A DNA stretch of 5,537 bases from Kordiimonadaceae bacterium (GCA_014238195.1 JABABO010000342.1:1-5537), one strand, 5' to 3'. Positions 1 through 5,537 are shown, counted from the stretch's first letter. Numbers and translations: made by a program. The notes: a model not told the origin generated them from the letters alone.

Positions 1-204
1 GGCTGTATAGGCCAATATTTTTGACAATGCAAGCCAATACTTTGCCTTTGGCTGAATATGATTTATCAGTCACTTTACGGCGTTTAAAAGACACATGCTT
101 ATCAAAATCAAGCTATCTGCCATTGGAAAACCAACCCAGATCGCCTATATTCATCACCGTAACGAAAACGATTAAAAGTATCTATTATATGAGGACGATA
201 AACT
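1..204. other. Left-edge region with no identifiable gene
   Basis: I recognise no product here. The forward frame beginning at position 3 is open from the window edge to a TAA at 213-215, about 70 codons, and would overlap the ABC transporter start by 11 bases. It could be the tail of an upstream gene, but its composition (rich in Leu, Ser, Thr, Lys) matches no family I know, and the stretch is AT-rich with no repeats. The other two forward frames contain stops. On the reverse strand no frame gives a convincing start. The region most likely holds the leader and promoter of the ABC gene, but I see no good -35/-10 pair. Confidence 0.4.
191..195 (+). promoter_or_regulatory. Ribosome binding site of the ABC exporter gene
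   Basis: A GAGGA core lies nine bases before the ATG at 205. That is normal Shine-Dalgarno spacing and supports this ATG as the start rather than a later one. The translated N-terminus (short polar lead, then the first membrane helix from about residue 33) also fits the family. Confidence 0.7.
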
Positions 205-1989
205 ATGGCGGATAATGTTATCAGAACCGAAGATGAAGCCCCAAAGGGCAAACTGGTGAAATTATCTACGCTTTGGGGCTTTGTTCGGGCCTATAAACCT
301 CAGTTAGCCCTTGCGATCCTGTTTTTGGTCATTGCTGCGTCCACAGTTTTAATCGTGCCAACTGCGTTGCAGGGTATCATCGACAAGGGTTTTTCTGGGG
401 ATGACGCTGTTGCAGTCAATGATTATTTTAGCCTATTTTTTATCATCGTCGCGGTCATGGCAGCGTCAACTGCCTTGCGGTTTTACTATGTCACTTGGCT
501 GGGGGAGCGGGTGGTCGCTGACATTCGCAAAGCTGTTTACGAGCGTTTGATCACCCTAAGCCCTGAATTTTTTGAGGAAAACCGCCCGGGGGAGATTGTC
601 TCCCGCCTGACGGCAGACACCACCCTTATTCAAAGCATTGTCGGGTCAAGCTTTTCAATATGGGCGCGTAATTTCTTGATCGCCATTGCGGGGACTGTGT
701 GGCTGTTTATCATGTCGCCTAAGCTGATGGCCTATATCAGCCTTGGTTTTCCTGTGACGATTGTCATGCTGGTGTTTGTTGGACGGCGGGTCAAAACGCT
801 CAGTCGGTCAAGCCAAGACCGTGTGGCTGATGTGGGCGCGCGCGCCAACGAATCCCTTGGTGCCCTTTCAGTCGTGCAAGCTTTCACGCGCGAACAAGCC
901 GAAGCGTCACGGTTTGCAACAGCCGTTGATGATGCTTTTAAAATTGCCCGCAAGCGCATTCGCGTGAGGTCTATGCTGACTTTTGCTATGATTTTCCTGA
1001 TTTTCGGCTCCATCGCGGCGGTGCTGTATAGCGGTGTGCAAGATGTGATCAGTGGCAGCATGACAGGCGGGGCGCTCGCGGCTTTTATCATGCGGGCGGC
1101 TTTTGTCGCTGGGGCTTTTGGTGCGCTCGCCGAAGTTTACAGCGAACTTCAACGCGCCGCAGGGGCCGCTGGTCGCTTAGCAGAGCTATTAAGCGCAGAA
1201 AGCAAAATCAAAGCCCCGATCAACCCCAAGAAAATGCCCGAAAAAATTACGGGCGATATTATCCTGAAGGATATTGATTTTGCCTATCCATCGAAAAAAG
1301 ATCAACAAGCCCTGAAAAAATTTAACTTACAGATTAAGCCTGGGGAAACCGTTGCCTTAGTGGGTCCCAGCGGGGCTGGCAAGTCAACCGTTTTGCAATT
1401 GCTGTTACGCTTTTATGACCCACAGCAAGGGGAAATCACCATTGATGGGTTTAATGTCGCTGAAACCGACCCGACAGACTTCCGCCAGCATTTATCGCTG
1501 GTGCCGCAAGAAACCGTCATTTTTGCAGGCTCGATCATGGAAAATATCCGTTATGGCCGCCTTGATGCCAGCGACGACGAAGTCCGCACTGCGGCAAAGG
1601 CCGCAGCAGCCTATGATTTTATTGAAGCATCGCCCGATGGTTTTGATACCATGCTGGGCGAGCGCGGCACGCGCATATCAGGGGGGCAGCGCCAACGCCT
1701 TGCCATCGCGCGGGCTATTTTACGTGATGCACCTGTGTTACTGCTGGACGAAGCCACCAGTGCCTTGGACGCTGAATCAGAAAAAAAGGTGCAAGAGGCG
1801 CTAGAACATTTGATGACAGGACGAACAACGCTGGTGATTGCCCACCGTCTTGCAACCGTGAAAAAAGCCGACCGTATTATCGTGATGGATAATGGTGGCA
1901 TAGTTGCTGAGGGCACCCATAGCGAGCTTGCTAAAAAAGACGGTTTATACAAACGCCTGTCAGACCTTCAGTTTGGGGACCTGAATTAA
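205..1989 (+). CDS. MsbA-related half-size ABC exporter (permease fused to ATPase)
   Basis: This 594-residue protein joins one membrane domain to one ATPase domain and would act as a homodimer in the inner membrane, using ATP to export a substrate. Six hydrophobic helices are visible at about residues 33-55, 73-95, 149-170, 174-193, 256-278 and 286-311. A typical exporter coupling segment, EFFEENRPGEIVSRLTADT, lies at 121-139. The ATPase half has the A-loop Tyr361, Walker A GPSGAGKST (387-395, Lys393), Q-loop Gln435, exporter X-loop LGERG (484-488), signature SGGQ (492-495), Walker B with Asp515 and Glu516, SALD D-loop and switch His547. All catalytic residues are present, so it should be active. 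Length and motifs fit the MsbA-related group described by TIGR02204, common in alphaproteobacteria. There is no C39-like N-terminal domain, so it is not a HlyB-type exporter. The substrate cannot be read from sequence; lipid, drug or other hydrophobic cargo is possible. Confidence 0.93.
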   Translation: MADNVIRTEDEAPKGKLVKLSTLWGFVRAYKPQLALAILFLVIAASTVLIVPTALQGIIDKGFSGDDAVAVNDYFSLFFIIVAVMAASTALRFYYVTWLGERVVADIRKAVYERLITLSPEFFEENRPGEIVSRLTADTTLIQSIVGSSFSIWARNFLIAIAGTVWLFIMSPKLMAYISLGFPVTIVMLVFVGRRVKTLSRSSQDRVADVGARANESLGALSVVQAFTREQAEASRFATAVDDAFKIARKRIRVRSMLTFAMIFLIFGSIAAVLYSGVQDVISGSMTGGALAAFIMRAAFVAGAFGALAEVYSELQRAAGAAGRLAELLSAESKIKAPINPKKMPEKITGDIILKDIDFAYPSKKDQQALKKFNLQIKPGETVALVGPSGAGKSTVLQLLLRFYDPQQGEITIDGFNVAETDPTDFRQHLSLVPQETVIFAGSIMENIRYGRLDASDDEVRTAAKAAAAYDFIEASPDGFDTMLGERGTRISGGQRQRLAIARAILRDAPVLLLDEATSALDAESEKKVQEALEHLMTGRTTLVIAHRLATVKKADRIIVMDNGGIVAEGTHSELAKKDGLYKRLSDLQFGDLN

Positions 1990-2063
1990 CAACAGCCCAT
2001 ACTCACCAGTTTAATATGAAGCTCATAATTTCATTAAGCATAATTAAGTTGTTTTTTCAATTT

Positions 2064-2075
2064 TATATCGATATA
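2064..2075. promoter_or_regulatory. 12-base perfect palindrome TATATCGATATA
   Basis: The sequence TATATCGATATA equals its own reverse complement. It sits in the AT-rich spacer between the two genes, about 200 bases before the RTX start. It could bind a dimeric regulator, but AT-rich DNA produces such palindromes by chance fairly often, so the regulatory role is only a possibility. Confidence 0.25.
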
Positions 2076-2136
2076 TGAAATAGATTACCTTGTATAAAGT
2101 TCACTAGATTTTATATTTATATGAATCTTAAAATTG

Positions 2137-2156
2137 AAATTTAAATCTTTAAATTT
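2137..2156. promoter_or_regulatory. AT-only 9-2-9 inverted repeat
   Basis: AAATTTAAA, a TC spacer, then TTTAAATTT form a perfect inverted repeat of nine bases per arm. The arms contain only A and T, so it would be a weak RNA hairpin and a poor terminator. As DNA it resembles sites bound by dimeric regulators or by AT-preferring nucleoid proteins. It lies 120 bases upstream of the RTX start. Function is inferred only. Confidence 0.3.
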
Positions 2157-2233
2157 ATACCTTCCCTAAGAAATCTTGATGTGCTAATAAAAATTAACCA
2201 TAAGTTCAAACGCTGACTTAAAGCAGTATGATC

Positions 2234-2259
2234 ATAGGTATAAACCACATTTAACCTAT
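2234..2259 (+). promoter_or_regulatory. Imperfect hairpin just upstream of the RTX ribosome site
   Basis: ATAGGT (2234-2239) pairs with ACCTAT (2254-2259) and TAAA (2241-2244) pairs with TTTA (2250-2253), leaving one bulged A at 2240 and a CCACA loop. This gives ten base pairs ending three bases before the Shine-Dalgarno run. It overlaps a 10-base palindrome, TATGATCATA, at 2227-2236 and also covers a possible TATAAA -10 box. It may be an operator or a 5' leader hairpin that affects translation or mRNA stability; sequence alone cannot separate these. Confidence 0.35.
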
Positions 2260-2262
2260 TTT

Positions 2263-2268
2263 GGGGAG
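2263..2268 (+). promoter_or_regulatory. Ribosome binding site of the RTX gene
   Basis: GGGGAG lies eight bases before the ATG at 2277, a strong Shine-Dalgarno match. An in-frame TAA at 2241-2243 with no ATG, GTG or TTG codon between it and 2277 leaves this ATG as the first possible start. The site therefore fixes the N-terminus, which has only six residues before the first RTX repeat. Confidence 0.8.
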
Positions 2269-2276
2269 TAACGATC

Positions 2277-5200
2277 ATGAGCACTATACCTACAGACGGC
2301 AACGACACACTTGAGGGCACACTTGGCAATGATCTCATATATGGCCTGGCCGGCAACGATAGCATCAACGGCGGCGATGGCAACGATACACTTGAGGGTG
2401 ACGCGGGAAATGATACCATTATTGGGGGCCTTGGTAAGGATAAAATGTATGGGCGCAAGGACCCTGATTTAGTGTATGGCGGCGATGGGGATGATACCCT
2501 GTATGGCGGCGATGGGCGTGACCGACTTCATGGTGGCAACCATAATGATCTTTTATATGCGGGAAATGGTGATGATGAATTTCAAGGCGATGAAGGGAAC
2601 GATACGCTGTATGGCGGCGATGGCAATGACACACTGCATGGTTTAGATGACAATGATATACTATATGGCGGCAATGGCGATGACACTCTGAATGGTCACA
2701 ACGACAATGATCTTTTATCTGGTGGCACAGGTGCTGATTTTCTGGATGGTGGCACCGGACACGATATAGCAACCTATTTTTGGGCGAATGCTGCAGTTTA
2801 TGTTGATTTGGCTAACACAGCCAACAATACGGGCGAAGCTTTCGGCGATCTTTATGATAGTATTGAAGAATATCACGGCAGCAACTTTGATGACACATTC
2901 ATCGGCGATTCCCTTGATGATATTTTCAGGGGCGGTGCTGGTGATGATGTTCTAACAGGCGGCAGTGGTAATGATACATTTGTGTTTGGTTTTGGTAGCG
3001 GCGATGACACCATCAGCGATTTTAAAGTTGGTAGCGATATCATTGACCTGAGCGAAACATCGCTAATTTATTCAGAGGTTATTTATTATCAATATTCGGG
3101 TAACATCGAAGACACCTACATATCCTATCGTGACCTTACAACAGGAACTACAGATACTATCATCCTAGAAAATGTCACTGCCGCTGATATCAGCATAAAT
3201 GATTTTGTCTTTGCACCAGTTGTCTTTAAAAACCAAAGTAATTTTTCAGTTGCAGAAAATAAATCTGATGCAGTGTTTGACATTCGGGCGCATTTATTTG
3301 GCGGCGCAGTGGACGACGGTGTTGTCTATAGCATCACAGGCGGCGATTATGAGCTGTTTGAAATCGACAGCACGTCGGGGGAGCTGAGCTTTATTGTCGC
3401 ACCCGATTATGAAAACCCCTCGGATGATGGCGCTGATAATATCTATGACCTGACCGTCACGGCAACGGATGTTGCAGGCACTGTCAGCGCTGAACAGGCC
3501 CTGACGATAACAGTCAGGGACTTGCACTGGGAAACAGAAACAGAGGTGTTTGATGAAATCCTTGACGATTCCACTGTTAATGCTAATGGCACCCTTGTCA
3601 CCAGTGATGAACTGGCATTGGTGGTGGACCGCGTGCTGTGGGGCAATGCCACAATGGAAGGGCGCTACCAAGACGCGATACAAGCCTCTAATTTTTCCAG
3701 TACACCAGATGCGGCAGACGTGCAGGCGATTATTGATGAGACGAATTTAAACTTAGATGAACTGTTCAAAGATGACACAGATTTCAATGACCCCTATATC
3801 ACCACATGGGATGTCAGCCGTGTCGAAAGTATGGATGGTATGTTTTGGGATGCCACTGCATTCAACCAAGATATCAGTGGCTGGGATGTTGATAATGTCA
3901 CGGATATGAGTCGAATGTTCTCTCGCGCTTCTTCCTTCAACCAAGATATCAGCGACTGGGATGTCGGTAATGTCACGAATATGCGGGGTATGTTCGGGAG
4001 TGCCAAGTCCTTCAACCAAGATATCGGTGGCTGGGATGTCAGTAATGTCACGGATATGTATGCGATGTTCCGTGGGGCCAACACCTTCAACCAAGACATC
4101 GGTGGCTGGGATGTTGGCAATGTCACAATCATGAATTTTATGTTCGCTTATACCGGTGCCTTTAACCAAGATATCGGCGACTGGGATGTAAGCAGCCTTG
4201 AGGATGCGCGCTGGATGTTGGAAGCTTCTGATTTGAGCGTGGAAAATTTTGATAACCTGCTCGCTGGTTGGTCAACGTTAGACATAGATGCAGGGGAAAC
4301 CAACATCGATTCAGGGGTAGAGCTAGGGGCTATTGGCCTAGCATATAGTGATGCCACATCGTACCAACAGCTTTCTAATGTTTATAGCTGGTCAGATTAC
4401 GGATACCTTGTGAGCGGTGTGACGGTTGGCAGTGATACGTACGCTGAGGTCGTGGATGATATGCTTGATCAATCTGCGGCTGGCGGTGATGCGATTATCC
4501 ACGGACTGGACGGCGATGATACCCTTAAAGGCGGGGATTTCAATGACACGCTTGTTGGCGGCGGCGATGATGATGAATTATCAGGCGGCAATGGTGCGGA
4601 TCATTTTGTCTTCCGCTTTTATGGCAATACGGCTGTTACGAATAGGGGCGAGACAGGCCACGACACGATCACAGATTTTAACCACGATGAAGATGTGATT
4701 GAATTTGCGGGGCCGCTGCTGTTTGAGCGTTACGGCGATGTAATGGATGCGGCTACCGATCAGGAAGGCGGGGGTGTGTTGATCAAGCTAGATGATGAAA
4801 ATACCCTACTGATTCAGGGCATCACCCTAGGCGACCTGACCTCCACGAATATCCTGTATGGCACACCGCCTGTTACTGGCGACACTAGCGGCAGTGTCGC
4901 CAAGGATGGTACACAAAGTGCCTCTGGCGAAATTGATATTGACGATCCAGGTGGCAAAAGCGACGATGATTTCATCTGGACGGTTGCCGCTGGCAGTCGT
5001 TACGGCGACGCGGCGATTGATGATAAAGGCGACTGGACTTTCACCTTGGATACCAGCATGGACGCAGTTCAGGCACTGGGTGGTGATGACAGCATAGCCA
5101 CGAGCTTCCTGATTAAAGTCACCGATGGTTTTGGCAGCAATGTGCGTCAAACCGTGGACATCACGATCAAAGGCACTGAACCCGATGCGGTCATCAGGGG

Positions 5201-5537
5201 CGACGACGGGGATAACATCCTAACGGGCGAGGATGGCAATGATACGCTGGATGGCGGCGCGGGTGATGATAGCCTGTACGGCGGCGCGGGTGACGATACG
5301 CTGATCGGCGGCGCGGGTCATGACACTGTCAACGGCGGTGACGGTATTGATGCGCTCAGCTACGCGACCTCCGCAGACTCGATTGACCTTGACCTGCGTG
5401 GTTCTGGCCCCAATACCGATGGGGACACAATCCTGAACATCGAAAACCTGATAGGCTCTGATCATAATGATCGCCTGCGCGGCGACGATACCACGGATAA
5501 TGTCCTTTGGGGCGGCGCTGGTGATGATAAGCTTTAC
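2277..5537 (+). CDS. Large multidomain RTX protein with cadherin, BspA-repeat and VCBS modules (3' end outside window)
   Basis: One frame runs 1087 codons without a stop to the window edge, so the C-terminus is missing. It has no signal peptide and starts almost directly in RTX repeats, as expected for a type I secretion substrate whose export signal is C-terminal. Visible order by residue: RTX nonapeptides 7-159; serralysin-C-like segment about 160-316; cadherin-like 316-415; degenerate dockerin/EF-hand-like 428-488; BspA-type repeats 503-653 with cap to about 707; RTX 745-780 plus FVF...DTITDF segment to about 861; VCBS-like 866-970; RTX 977-1021 and again near 1065-1087. RTX repeats bind calcium and fold into beta-rolls after secretion. 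Cadherin, VCBS and BspA modules are common in surface adhesins, so an adhesin or matrix role is the best inference. No protease, lipase or other catalytic motif is seen in this part, but an enzyme domain could lie downstream. The upstream ABC gene does not look like its dedicated exporter. Confidence 0.9.
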   Translation, partial: MSTIPTDGNDTLEGTLGNDLIYGLAGNDSINGGDGNDTLEGDAGNDTIIGGLGKDKMYGRKDPDLVYGGDGDDTLYGGDGRDRLHGGNHNDLLYAGNGDDEFQGDEGNDTLYGGDGNDTLHGLDDNDILYGGNGDDTLNGHNDNDLLSGGTGADFLDGGTGHDIATYFWANAAVYVDLANTANNTGEAFGDLYDSIEEYHGSNFDDTFIGDSLDDIFRGGAGDDVLTGGSGNDTFVFGFGSGDDTISDFKVGSDIIDLSETSLIYSEVIYYQYSGNIEDTYISYRDLTTGTTDTIILENVTAADISINDFVFAPVVFKNQSNFSVAENKSDAVFDIRAHLFGGAVDDGVVYSITGGDYELFEIDSTSGELSFIVAPDYENPSDDGADNIYDLTVTATDVAGTVSAEQALTITVRDLHWETETEVFDEILDDSTVNANGTLVTSDELALVVDRVLWGNATMEGRYQDAIQASNFSSTPDAADVQAIIDETNLNLDELFKDDTDFNDPYITTWDVSRVESMDGMFWDATAFNQDISGWDVDNVTDMSRMFSRASSFNQDISDWDVGNVTNMRGMFGSAKSFNQDIGGWDVSNVTDMYAMFRGANTFNQDIGGWDVGNVTIMNFMFAYTGAFNQDIGDWDVSSLEDARWMLEASDLSVENFDNLLAGWSTLDIDAGETNIDSGVELGAIGLAYSDATSYQQLSNVYSWSDYGYLVSGVTVGSDTYAEVVDDMLDQSAAGGDAIIHGLDGDDTLKGGDFNDTLVGGGDDDELSGGNGADHFVFRFYGNTAVTNRGETGHDTITDFNHDEDVIEFAGPLLFERYGDVMDAATDQEGGGVLIKLDDENTLLIQGITLGDLTSTNILYGTPPVTGDTSGSVAKDGTQSASGEIDIDDPGGKSDDDFIWTVAAGSRYGDAAIDDKGDWTFTLDTSMDAVQALGGDDSIATSFLIKVTDGFGSNVRQTVDITIKGTEPDAVIRGDDGDNILTGEDGNDTLDGGAGDDSLYGGAGDDTLIGGAGHDTVNGGDGIDALSYATSADSIDLDLRGSGPNTDGDTILNIENLIGSDHNDRLRGDDTTDNVLWGGAGDDKLY
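2295..2753 (+). repeat. N-terminal RTX block: 17 in-phase nonapeptides
   Basis: Residues 7-159 divide exactly into 17 nonapeptides with no insertion or deletion, a 27-base period over 459 bases. Examples are DGNDTLEGT (7-15), DGDDTLYGG (70-78), DGNDTLHGL (115-123) and TGADFLDGG (151-159). The pattern is x-G-x-D-x-L-x-G-G, the calcium-binding beta-roll consensus. Asp at position four is kept in every unit, while some lose a Gly (KDPDLVYGG, NHNDLLYAG, DDNDILYGG), so a few calcium sites may be weak. An eighteenth unit begins TGHD at 160 and dissolves into the next segment. Confidence 0.93.
2754..3224 (+). other. Serralysin-C-like segment after first RTX block
   Basis: Residues about 160-316 follow the pattern seen after RTX repeats in secreted proteases and related proteins. 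First comes an interrupted turn (HDIATYFWANAAVYVDL) leading to SIEEYHGSNFDDTFIGD, then two more RTX turns (GGAGDDVLTGGSGNDTF), then FVFGFGSGDDTISDF and a hydrophobic IIDLSE strand. Such FVF...DxIxDF segments usually sit near the C-terminus of type I substrates, but here the protein continues at least 770 residues further. Domain limits are approximate. Confidence 0.65.
3225..3521 (+). other. Cadherin-like domain
   Basis: Residues about 317-415 show cadherin signatures in order: FSVAEN near the start, YSITGGDYELFEID, then STSGELSF, APDYENP (the usual LDYE-like calcium site), and YDLTVTATD followed by ALTITVRD. The length near 100 residues is normal. Bacterial cadherin-like domains bind calcium and support rigid surface proteins or cell-cell contact. 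The segment follows the serralysin-C-like part directly and ends where an acidic linker begins. Confidence 0.75.
3558..3740 (+). other. Degenerate dockerin/EF-hand-like segment
   Basis: Residues about 428-488 hold NANGTLVTSDELALVVDR followed by VLWG, then a second half with DAIQASN and PDAADVQAIID. From memory this resembles a module in other secreted proteins with the pattern DVDGNGxxxxLTDGLLxxRYLFG followed by GA...ATRT..AEIEAYL. Here the leading Asp residues of the loop are replaced (Thr433, Asn435), so calcium binding would be weak or lost. The match is by eye and low in detail; it could instead be a plain helical linker before the BspA repeats. Confidence 0.35.
3783..4235 (+). repeat. 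BspA-type (DUF285-like) tandem repeats, 75-base unit
   Basis: Five units start at 3861, 3936, 4011, 4086 and 4161, exactly 75 bases (25 residues) apart, preceded by a diverged 78-base unit at 3783. Each begins FNQDI, then GWDV or DWDV, NVT, M and MF, with a consensus like FNQDISGWDVSNVTDM. This is the hallmark of BspA-family leucine-rich-like surface repeats (PF03382). The first 15 bases of the units at 3861, 3936 and 4011 are identical, and TGGGATGT is kept in all, while the second half of each unit varies. The last unit decays (SSLEDARWML) into a cap. Confidence 0.9.
4236..4397 (+). other. C-terminal cap of the BspA repeat domain
   Basis: Residues about 654-707 contain LSVENFDNLLAGWSTL and, further on, an AYSDATSYQQLSNVYSWS segment. 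BspA-repeat proteins commonly end with a similar LS.ENYDxLLxGWS... Y...AxxxL...W element, so this is read as the closing cap of the repeat solenoid. The usual DGG ending is not visible. It separates the repeats from the second RTX block. Confidence 0.55.
4509..4616 (+). repeat. Second RTX block
   Basis: Three nonapeptides, DGDDTLKGG, DFNDTLVGG and GDDDELSGG (residues 745-771), are followed by NGADHFVFR, which leads into the next segment. The block is short and less regular than the first one. It would add a few calcium sites between the BspA cap and the following beta segment. Confidence 0.85.
4617..4862 (+). other. Second FVF...DTITDF secretion-target-like segment
   Basis: After NGADHFVF, residues about 781-862 contain GHDTITDFNHDEDVIEF, an acidic stretch, VLIKLDDENTLLIQGITLGDL and a closing NILYG. 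This is the layout of serralysin-C/type I target regions near the ends of RTX proteins (strand, DxIxDF, D.I.F, then L.G....L). It is the second such segment in the same protein, again internal rather than terminal. Confidence 0.6.
4872..5186 (+). other. VCBS-like domain
   Basis: Residues about 866-970 read as one VCBS-type module: GSVAKDGTQSASGEIDIDD at the start, then the core GDAAIDDKGDWTFTLD, AVQALGGDDSIATSFLIKVTDG, and the ending VDITIKGTEPD. These match the usual order (tasGxlxxxD, G.W.Y.LD, vqaLg.gdsl.d.f.vtv.DG, vtItGtnD). Family modules are about 100 residues and occur in large adhesins of Vibrio and other marine bacteria. Only one copy is visible here. Confidence 0.75.
5205..5537 (+). 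repeat. Third RTX block, running off the window
   Basis: Five clean nonapeptides (DGDNILTGE, DGNDTLDGG, AGDDSLYGG, AGDDTLIGG, AGHDTVNGG; residues 977-1021) pass into DGIDALSYATSADSIDLDL and an IENLIGSDHNDRLRGD segment. RTX turns then resume with WGGAGDDKLY at the edge. The DxxSYAxS...IENLIGS arrangement is a standard beta-roll interruption, also seen in another form near residue 165. These repeats are much richer in G/C than the first block (42 of 60 at 5281-5340). Confidence 0.88.

Larger units (their letters stand above)
1990..2276. other. AT-rich intergenic spacer with several palindromes
   Basis: This 287-base spacer separates the ABC gene from the RTX gene and encodes nothing I can support. 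It is much more AT-rich than either gene (11 G/C of 60 at 2041-2100). No GC-rich hairpin followed by a T-run follows the ABC stop; a T-run at 2052-2057 lacks a proper stem, so a terminator is not supported. Symmetric elements are a 12-base palindrome at 2064-2075, a 9-2-9 inverted repeat at 2137-2156, a 10-base palindrome at 2227-2236 and an imperfect hairpin at 2234-2259. A weak promoter candidate is CTTAAA at 2217-2222 with TATAAA at 2239-2244 (16-base gap), matching the -35 consensus at only three positions. The spacer probably contains the RTX gene promoter and control sites. Confidence 0.6.

Noticed and set aside
21..26. Perfect TTGACA as a -35 promoter element
   Set aside because: No -10-like hexamer lies 16 to 18 bases downstream; the region there reads GCCTTT and similar.
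732..1152. Reverse-strand open frames inside the ABC gene
   Set aside because: The forward frame encodes a complete ABC exporter with intact motifs, and the reverse frames show no family features.
2041..2060. T-run after the ABC gene as a rho-independent terminator
   Set aside because: No stable GC-containing stem precedes the T-run; only weak AT pairings can be drawn.
2141..2458. Reverse-strand open frame with SLP-type periodicity
   Set aside because: Its repeating Ser-Leu-Pro pattern is the antisense of RTX repeats, and the rest falls in AT-rich spacer.
2419..2772. Reverse-strand open frame encoding a His- and Cys-rich protein
   Set aside because: It lies wholly opposite the first RTX array and its periodic His/Cys content is the mirror of the Gly-Asp nonapeptide codons.
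3753..4169. Reverse-strand repeat-containing open frame
   Set aside because: Its repeating units follow the 75-base BspA units on the forward strand, which match a known family; the reverse frame does not.
3861..4235. Regular direct repeats as a CRISPR array
   Set aside because: The period is 75 bases with every unit in frame and translating to a known protein repeat, and no unique spacers separate short identical repeats.

Overview
The window holds two forward-strand protein genes separated by an AT-rich spacer. They fit a Gram-negative bacterium. The first protein looks like the MsbA-related ABC exporters common in alphaproteobacteria, and the second is an RTX-type protein of the kind secreted by type I systems, often in marine bacteria. 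The assignment to an alphaproteobacterium is an inference from general family resemblance, not from a marker gene.

Layout: positions 1-204 carry no gene I can name, although one forward frame is open from the left edge to 215. Positions 205-1989 encode a complete 594-residue half-size ABC exporter with six membrane helices and an intact nucleotide-binding domain. Positions 1990-2276 are very AT-rich (a hand count of 2041-2100 gives 11 G/C of 60). They contain several short palindromes and an imperfect hairpin ending just before a strong Shine-Dalgarno site. From 2277 to the right edge runs one uninterrupted frame of 1087 codons with no stop, so the gene continues beyond the window.

The large protein is a mosaic. 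In order it has 17 perfectly phased RTX nonapeptides starting at residue 7, a serralysin-C-like beta-roll segment, a cadherin-like domain, a degenerate dockerin/EF-hand-like stretch, a BspA-type repeat block (PF03382/DUF285-like, 25-residue unit), a second RTX block with another FVF...DTITDF segment, a VCBS-like domain, and a third RTX block that reaches the window end. It has no N-terminal signal peptide. This fits a large calcium-binding surface or extracellular protein exported by a type I system, probably an adhesin or matrix protein, but no catalytic domain is visible and the function is inferred.

The two genes need not work together. The ABC protein lacks the N-terminal C39-like domain of HlyB-type exporters and resembles lipid/drug-type exporters more than PrtD-type ones. 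The spacer suggests the RTX gene has its own promoter. I found no RNA gene, mobile element, CRISPR array or clear rho-independent terminator. The most unusual feature is the combination of BspA repeats with RTX, cadherin and VCBS modules in one polypeptide.
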